Below are positions 58,290-64,000 of a stretch of DNA of 64,000 nucleotides, in pieces. Below the pieces are notes generated by a model. That model had not been told where the DNA came from and searched no databases. It saw nothing but the letters and a program-made list of their open reading frames with translations. The DNA is from Fremontodendron californicum (taxonomy: Eukaryota > Streptophyta > Magnoliopsida > Malvales > Malvaceae), in NCBI GenBank assembly GCA_030761205.1, contig JAULJL010000004.1, forward strand, positions 25,207,172-25,271,171. The letters run 5' to 3'. The first letter of the stretch is position 1; every line of letters begins with the position of its first letter. The position numbers and the translations under genes are program-made.

Positions 58290-60447
58290 TAGACCTGTCA
58301 ATTGGACGGGTCGGGTTGGATTTGGGTTGGGTCATTTCGGGTTGGGTCAATTCGGATCTTAAAAAAATCGGGTCATTTCGGGTTCGGGTTATTTCGGGTT
58401 CGAGTCATTTCTGGCTCGGGTCATTTTTGGCTCAGGTCATTCCGGGTTCGGGTTATCTTGGGTTCAGGTCATTTGGATTCTAGTTATTCGGGTTTGGCAC
58501 TCGGGTTAATCGGGTTCGGGTCATCCTGGTTCGGGTCGTTTCGGGTTTGATACTCGGGTTATTCGAGTTTGAGTCATTTTGGTTTGGGTCATTTCGGGTT
58601 TAACACTCGGGTTATTCAAATTCAATTTATTAATTTTTAAAATCGAATTAGATTGAATTTAAACAGATTATTTGATCGAAACAAATTTTATTAAAATTTT
58701 CTTAAAGATAAAAATAAAAAAATAAATTATATTTAAAAATAAATAGGATATTATCGTGTATATGAAATCGTTAAATGAATCTATTTAGTTATTTGAAAAA
58801 TATATAATTTTATATTTGTTGAAACGTTCCAACCTTGATAAGTAATCCTTAGTACTAAAAGTTTTACCAAGTGAACCAATCTTAGAAGTTGAAATAATTT
58901 TCTACTAAAATTAAATTAGATTTAAGAACTTTACATAAAAGTTTAATTATCAAGTGTAATGAAATATAATAATAAATGCTTGTTCAAAATAAAAATATAA
59001 TAATAAATGTTATGAAATTAAATTAGTTAATCATGCTAAATATTTTTAAATTTTAAACATAATGTATAAAATTAAATTAATAAAAATTTTATAATAAGCA
59101 AAGGTGCAATTCTTAACATATTGAAGTACTGATATATATATATATATATAATATTTTTATATAATGTATAATTCTTATTAGAGGAGTGGTTCACTTACAC
59201 TAGTATAAAACTAAATTAGTTTACACACTTTCATAACTTTTTATACGATTAATATTTTAACAAGCCGACCGTCATATTTCATATTCTATTCACTTAGATC
59301 ATGCACGTCGAGTTTTAGGTAAATTAAAAATGTCTAACTATTTGTTCGATGTTAAAAACATTCAATCGTTAAATATATATTGAAAAAGACAATATTCTCG
59401 ATCGATATGATAGAGATATCAGATCGTTTTGAAATTTTACGTGCACGACGAGTACAATTATATTTCTAAATCCAAAGGTCAGTTTGTTAAAATATTAATT
59501 TATTATATATCACATGATAAAGTATTATCATAATGTATACAAATCATTATAATAAAACACATTTCAATGATCTATTTTATATGTATTTTAAAAATATATA
59601 TAATACGCATTATCATTGAACGTTTAATTCAATAATTAATGAACGCTTTTTTATTTTAAAATATTGGGATTCAAATTTCTTTTTTCAAGTAAAAATTTTA
59701 GTTTTTTTTCCAACTAAATTGAGAGTGAATTACTTTAACTAGATATGTTCACAAGTTGGACTATTTGTACAAATTCATATGTAATATTTTTTCAAGTTCA
59801 AACAAATATTTGTTTTTACTTCCAAACATTGATTAAAAAATTCAATTCAATTCAATTCCATTCCATTCCAAATAATAGAATATATTTTAAAATTATAATA
59901 ACAATTCAAAAAATTTAAAATAATCACATGATAAAAAAATTATCATAATAGTATAATTATAGATCTTGTATTATACTTGTATTGTACATGTATAGTCACT
60001 ACACTATTTTACATATAGAGAAGAGAACAAATATAGGAATATGATCAATTTATATATACCAAATGATAATTGCATATTCTATCACATTTAAAATGGTAAT
60101 TACAAGTTATAAAATTAAAACAAATTAATAATTTGTGGTATAGGTATTATTTTTATTAAATTAATATTTTTCACAATAAAATTATACTTAATTTAAGTTC
60201 GGGTCATTTCGGGTTAATTGTTCGGGTCATTTTGGGTTCCGGTCATTTCGGGTGCAGATCATTTTGGTTTCGGATCATTCCGGGTTCGAGTCATTCTGGA
60301 TTCAGGTCATTTCGGGTGCTGGTCATTTCGGGTTCGAGTTGGTCGGGTTTGGGTGTTGACTTTTTCTGGTCAAATCGAGTTGGGTCGGGTTTGGATTCGG
60401 GCAGGTTGGACGGGTTTTTCGGGTTCGGGTTAGAATTGACAGGTCTA
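58290..60447. mobile_element. Non-autonomous hAT element (2158 bp) with repeat-rich ends
   Basis: Termini TAGACCTGTCAATTGGACGG and, inverted, TAGACCTGTCAATTCTAACC; perfect 8-bp target duplication GTTCAGAT (58282-58289 and 60448-60455). Both ends carry many GGGTCATTTCGGGTTC repeats (58300-58615 and 60197-60430) in the same direct orientation. The 1.5-kb centre is AT-rich with no transposase. Gly/Ser/Phe frames at the ends come from the repeats. Confidence 0.93.
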
Positions 60448-60678
60448 GTTCAGATCATTTCAGGTCCAAAATAGTTGAGTTTTAAAATCAAATCAATTTA
60501 ATTTCAGATCATTTTGGGTTAACCTTTCTAATCGTTCGGTTTAGATCATTTCAAATTCAGATTAATTGACTTTTTTTAGATAAATCAAGTTAGGTCAATT
60601 TTGCCATATAGATACCGTAAAGTGTTACTTGAGAAAAGTTTATGAGGAGAGTAGGTGGAATTTGCTCTTTTAAAATAA
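60448..60678. other. Degenerate TCATTT-repeat DNA around the hAT insertion
   Basis: It continues 58206-58289 across the hAT element. Faint GATCATTTCAGGT and GATCATTTTGGGTT motifs suggest an older relative of the same hAT family was the target. Confidence 0.4.
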
Positions 60679-61962
60679 CTCGATAATACTCACGCTTCGC
60701 TGAAAATATTATCGAATTTGAATTAATATTTTGTAATAAATTTGAAAGATAAAAAAACAAGAGTAGTAAATATAATAATTTAGAAAAATAATAATTCCTA
60801 TTCTTATGAAACACCTGGTATAAAATTGAAAGTTATTTGAATATGGTTAATTACATCCGTCAATTTCAAACGCAACATAATTATACGATACGAACATAAC
60901 ATGAGAAAAATAATTAAAACACGATATGACACAAAAATAACATGAACACGACACAAATACACGAACGTGTTAAAATCTATATAAAATGAATTATTAACGT
61001 GTCAAAATTTATATAAATATATAATACCTTAAATACGATTATAACAGGGAAAACAACATGAACATGACGACATGCGACATAAATTTGGGAGTTATTTGAA
61101 TAGTGTCAATTAGACTTGTCAATTTCGGACACACCGTGATTATACGACATGAACACAACATGAAAAAAATAATTAAAATACGACACGAAAAATAACATGA
61201 ACAAAACAAAAATACATGAACGTGTCAAAATCTACATAAAACGAATTATTAACGTGTAAAAATTTATATAAATTTATAATACTTTAAACACACGATAAAA
61301 TAACACGAACATGTTACGAACATACAAATTTTTTTCTAAATTAAATCATTATAACAAATTATGCAAAATATAGGACGAAGTGAGACACGACATGAACACA
61401 CAATTTTTTCTAAATTGAATCATCATGACAAACTATGTAAAATATTTAGATGAATTGAAACATGACATAAATACATGAAAAAAATAATTAAAATACGACA
61501 CGACACGAAAATATCATGAACATAACACAAATACACGAACGTGTCAAAATCCACATAAAATGAATTATTAATATATAAAAATCTATATAAATTTATAATA
61601 CGTTGAACATACGAAAAAAATAATACGAGTACGACACAAAAAATAATATGAACATGAACGAATTTTCAATGCATCAAAATCTACATAAAATGAATAATTA
61701 ACGTTTAAAAATTGTATAAATTTATAATATTTTGAAAATACAAAAAATAATACGAACAAAAAAACGACACGAACACAATTTTTTCTCCATCTTTTTTTTT
61801 TTTTTCCTTTCCTTTCTTTTTTCCCTTCTTAATAAAAAAAATTAAAAATACCCAAATTAACCCCCAACTCCCTTAATACCCATGCTTAGTTGTCAATTAA
61901 GCATAAATTCAAAATCCTCAATTCTCTTCTCTCATGCATTCTAGAGATAGTTTTTATAGTAA
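60679..61962 (-). mobile_element. Older Helitron copy
   Basis: Its 3' end on the minus strand is degenerate (CTCG at 60679-60682 in place of CTAG, with a CACGCTTCGCTG hairpin remnant). The body is collinear with the Helitron at 61963-63103 (ATTATCGAATTTGAATT, GAAAGTTATTTGAATATGG, repeated ACACGAACGTGTCAAAATC). It contains three or four degenerate repeats of GTGTCAAAATCTACATAAAA. No Rep/helicase sequence, so non-autonomous. Confidence 0.6.
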
Positions 61963-63103
61963 CTAGATAATGTCCGCGCTTCGCTGCGGAATGTTATCGA
62001 ATTTGAATTGATATTTTATAATAAATTTGAAAGATTAAAAAGCAAGAGAAGTAAAGATAATTTAGAAAAATAATAACTTCTATCCTTATAAGACATTTAG
62101 TATAAATTTGAGAGTTATTTGAATGTGATCAATTAGATCTGACAATTTCAGACACAATATAATATACGATATGAACATAACATGAAAAAAAAAATTAAAA
62201 TACGATATGACACAAAAAATAATATAAACATAACACAAATACACAAACGTGTCAAAATCTACATAAAATGAATTATTAACGTGTAAAAATTTATATACAT
62301 TTATAATATTTTAAACACACGATAAAATAACACGAATATGTTACGGACATACAAATTTTTTTCTAAATTGAATCATTGTAACAAATTATGCAAAATATGA
62401 GATGAATTGAGACACGACACGAACACACAATATTTTTTTAAAATTGGATCACCATGACAAACTATACAAAATATTTAAATGAATTGGAACATGACACGAA
62501 CACATCGAAAAAATAATTAAAATACTACACGGAACAAAAATAACATGAACACAACACAAATATATTAAAATATCAAAATCTACATAAAATAAATTATTAA
62601 CATGTAAAAATTTATATAAATTTATAATGCTTTGAACACACAAAAAATAACATGAACAGGAAAAATAATATGAACACGAACGAATATCCGAATGTGTCAA
62701 ATTCTATATAAAATGAGTTATTAACATGTAAAAATTATATAAAATTATAATATTTTGAACAGACGAAAAATAACACGAATATGACACGAATAGGCGAACA
62801 TGTCGAAATCGACATCAAATGAATTATTAACGTGCAAAATTTGTATAAATTTATAATATTTTAAACATAAAAAATAATACAAACACACAATTTTTCCTTT
62901 TTTTTCACTTTTTTTTTTCTCTTTCTTTTCTTTTCTTTCTTTCTTTCTTAATCAAAAAAATAAAAATACCTAAACTAACCCTCCCAACTCTTTTAATACC
63001 CTTGATTAGGTGCAACTAACTCTACACCCAAAATTCTTAATTATCTTCTCTCATTAATTTGGGTATTGTTTTTATATTAAGTTATAGATTATAGATTAAT
63101 AGA
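61963..63103 (-). mobile_element. Non-autonomous Helitron (1141 bp)
   Basis: The minus-strand 5' end is A|TCTATTAATCTATAATC at 63103. The 3' end is a CCGC-AGCGAAGC-GCGG hairpin (61974-61989), seven bases, then CTAG at 61963, followed by T: the TC start, hairpin plus CTRR end and insertion between A and T that define Helitrons. Inside are four degenerate tandem units with GTGTCAAAATCTACATAAA and a CT-rich tract (62895-62950). No protein-coding sequence. Confidence 0.78.
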
Positions 63104-63432
63104 TGTAATAAAAAAATCACTGCCTATTTAGAGGCTTATTTTAAAAATTTATATTCACTTTTTTTCCGATTAATGTCTTGGTGTGACTTTTTTTTATCAA
63201 AATTTTGAACTTCACTCTATTTTATTTTGAAATATCATTTATTAGAATTTTTTAAAAAAATCCATTAAAAAACTTTGAACATATTAATTTGCAAATATAT
63301 ATATATCTTTTAAAATTCAACTTGATAAGATATTTAAAATAATTTGGATCAAGGTTGAAAAAAGTAGACTAAAAAAAATTGAATCACCGCATTATATAAG
63401 GGACGAAGTGTATTTTTTTTTGGAGCTTGTAA

Positions 63433-63716
63433 TAGACTTGTTCAAATATGGGTGGGACAAATTCGGTCTATATTCGATCGGATCAGATTGAATCTGAATA
63501 ATCATTTTTAAATTCAAGTCGGCCCAACTCGCTTCGAATTATTATTTATTAATAAAAAAAATTTATTTAAATTTAATTATAAAAATAATTTTTTTAATAT
63601 TTTATAAATAATAATTCGGACTTATAAATTGATTCGAACTCAACTTGGACCAAATTTGAGTAAAAGGTATGGAAACAATTCAAGTTGCAACTCAATTTGG
63701 CTCATGAACACCTCTA
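63433..63716. mobile_element. Probable hAT MITE, degenerate (284 bp)
   Basis: Ends TAGACTTGTTCAAATATGGG and, inverted, TAGAGGTGTTCATGAGCC match the family of 45638-45863; the centre is AT-rich. The flanking 8-mers (GCTTGTAA and GACAATAA) do not match, so the duplication has decayed or the ends are slightly off. DNA between 63104 and 63432 shows nothing else. Confidence 0.55.
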
Positions 63717-63789
63717 GACAATAAGTTTAATACTCAAATAATAAAATTGAACTAAATAGAATTGTATAGATAAAATATTTAGATTCAAC

Positions 63790-64000
63790 TAGACTCTCAA
63801 GGTTTGGGCTACCTGTTCAAGCCTGAAGATTTGTCCATATTTTGGAGGGTTTGAACAAAAATATTAGACTCGAAATATAAGTTTAGACAAAAAAAAAAAA
63901 AAGAAGCTTATTTAAAAAATGAGTTGGGTCTTGACTCCAACAATCAAGGTCCTAACTTGGCCCGACCCGTTTTTTATTTATATAATATGTTATTTTCATA
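63790..64000. mobile_element. Left part of a hAT element like 54767-55289 (cut by the window edge)
   Basis: It starts TAGACTCTCAAGGTTTGGGC and follows the left 200 bp of the 523-bp element in order (TTGGAGGGTTTGAACAAAAA, AAAATGAGTTGGGTCTTG, CCCGACCCGTTTTT). The right end is outside the window. Confidence 0.65.

Noticed and set aside
58190..58550. Gly/Ser/Phe-rich frames at both ends of the large hAT element
   Set aside because: They come from GGGTCATTTCGGGTT repeats; no transposase motif.
63433..63716. A perfect 8-bp duplication for the hAT-like element
   Set aside because: The flanking 8-mers do not match, so I kept it as probable only.

Overview
This window is nuclear DNA of a flowering plant, very probably a dicot, from a repeat-dense and probably heterochromatic region. 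I find no intact gene. What can be recognised is long-terminal-repeat (LTR) retrotransposons, non-autonomous DNA transposons, Helitrons, tandem arrays and one small dead gene copy. The type of ORF1 protein at 21489-23261 and the dead gene copy at 53144-53416 recall sequences I know from cotton and its relatives (Malvaceae), but that is a weak taxonomic hint.

Positions 1-53004 are dominated by one retrotransposon superfamily. Its LTRs are very long (4.3-5.6 kb) and run from TGTAGACACC to ...GCGACA. The primer-binding site is TGGCGACTCC(A)CTGGGGA, which fits a tRNA-Arg primer, and the purine tract is CCAAAGAGGGGCAGC. These traits point to the Tat/Ogre branch of Ty3/gypsy. Reading right to left on the minus strand there are: LTR C (24190-29750) with leader and a broken ORF1 (21489-23261); a fragment of an Athila-like LTR (19890-21336); and a tandem LTR-internal-LTR-internal unit: truncated LTR B, internal X (11345-18862), LTR A (7056-11344) and internal Y (1-7055). 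X and Y are almost identical and carry no coding sequence. They hold tandem arrays just inside the purine tract. On the plus strand lies another non-autonomous relative, element D (29751-47954). A Ty1/copia element (33082-41265, GAAAA target duplication) is inserted in it. D is followed by two further LTR tails, E and F, to 53004.

The intact ends at the junctions suggest telescoping nested insertion: the X/Y unit in the Athila-like LTR, that LTR in element C, C in the 5' LTR of D, D in E, E in F, and F in older DNA. Most left-hand partners must lie before position 1.

Positions 53005-64000 are older and more mixed. They hold a small nuclear pseudogene with three stop codons, a 190-bp MITE, two more diverged minus-strand LTR pieces (G and H), a piece of another copia-type LTR, hAT-type elements (two with perfect 8-bp target duplications here, a third inside LTR D) and two head-to-tail Helitrons. 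The elements form one ecosystem: C-type copies probably once supplied proteins, while X/Y and D keep the LTRs, and X/Y also the leader, PBS and PPT needed to be copied in trans.
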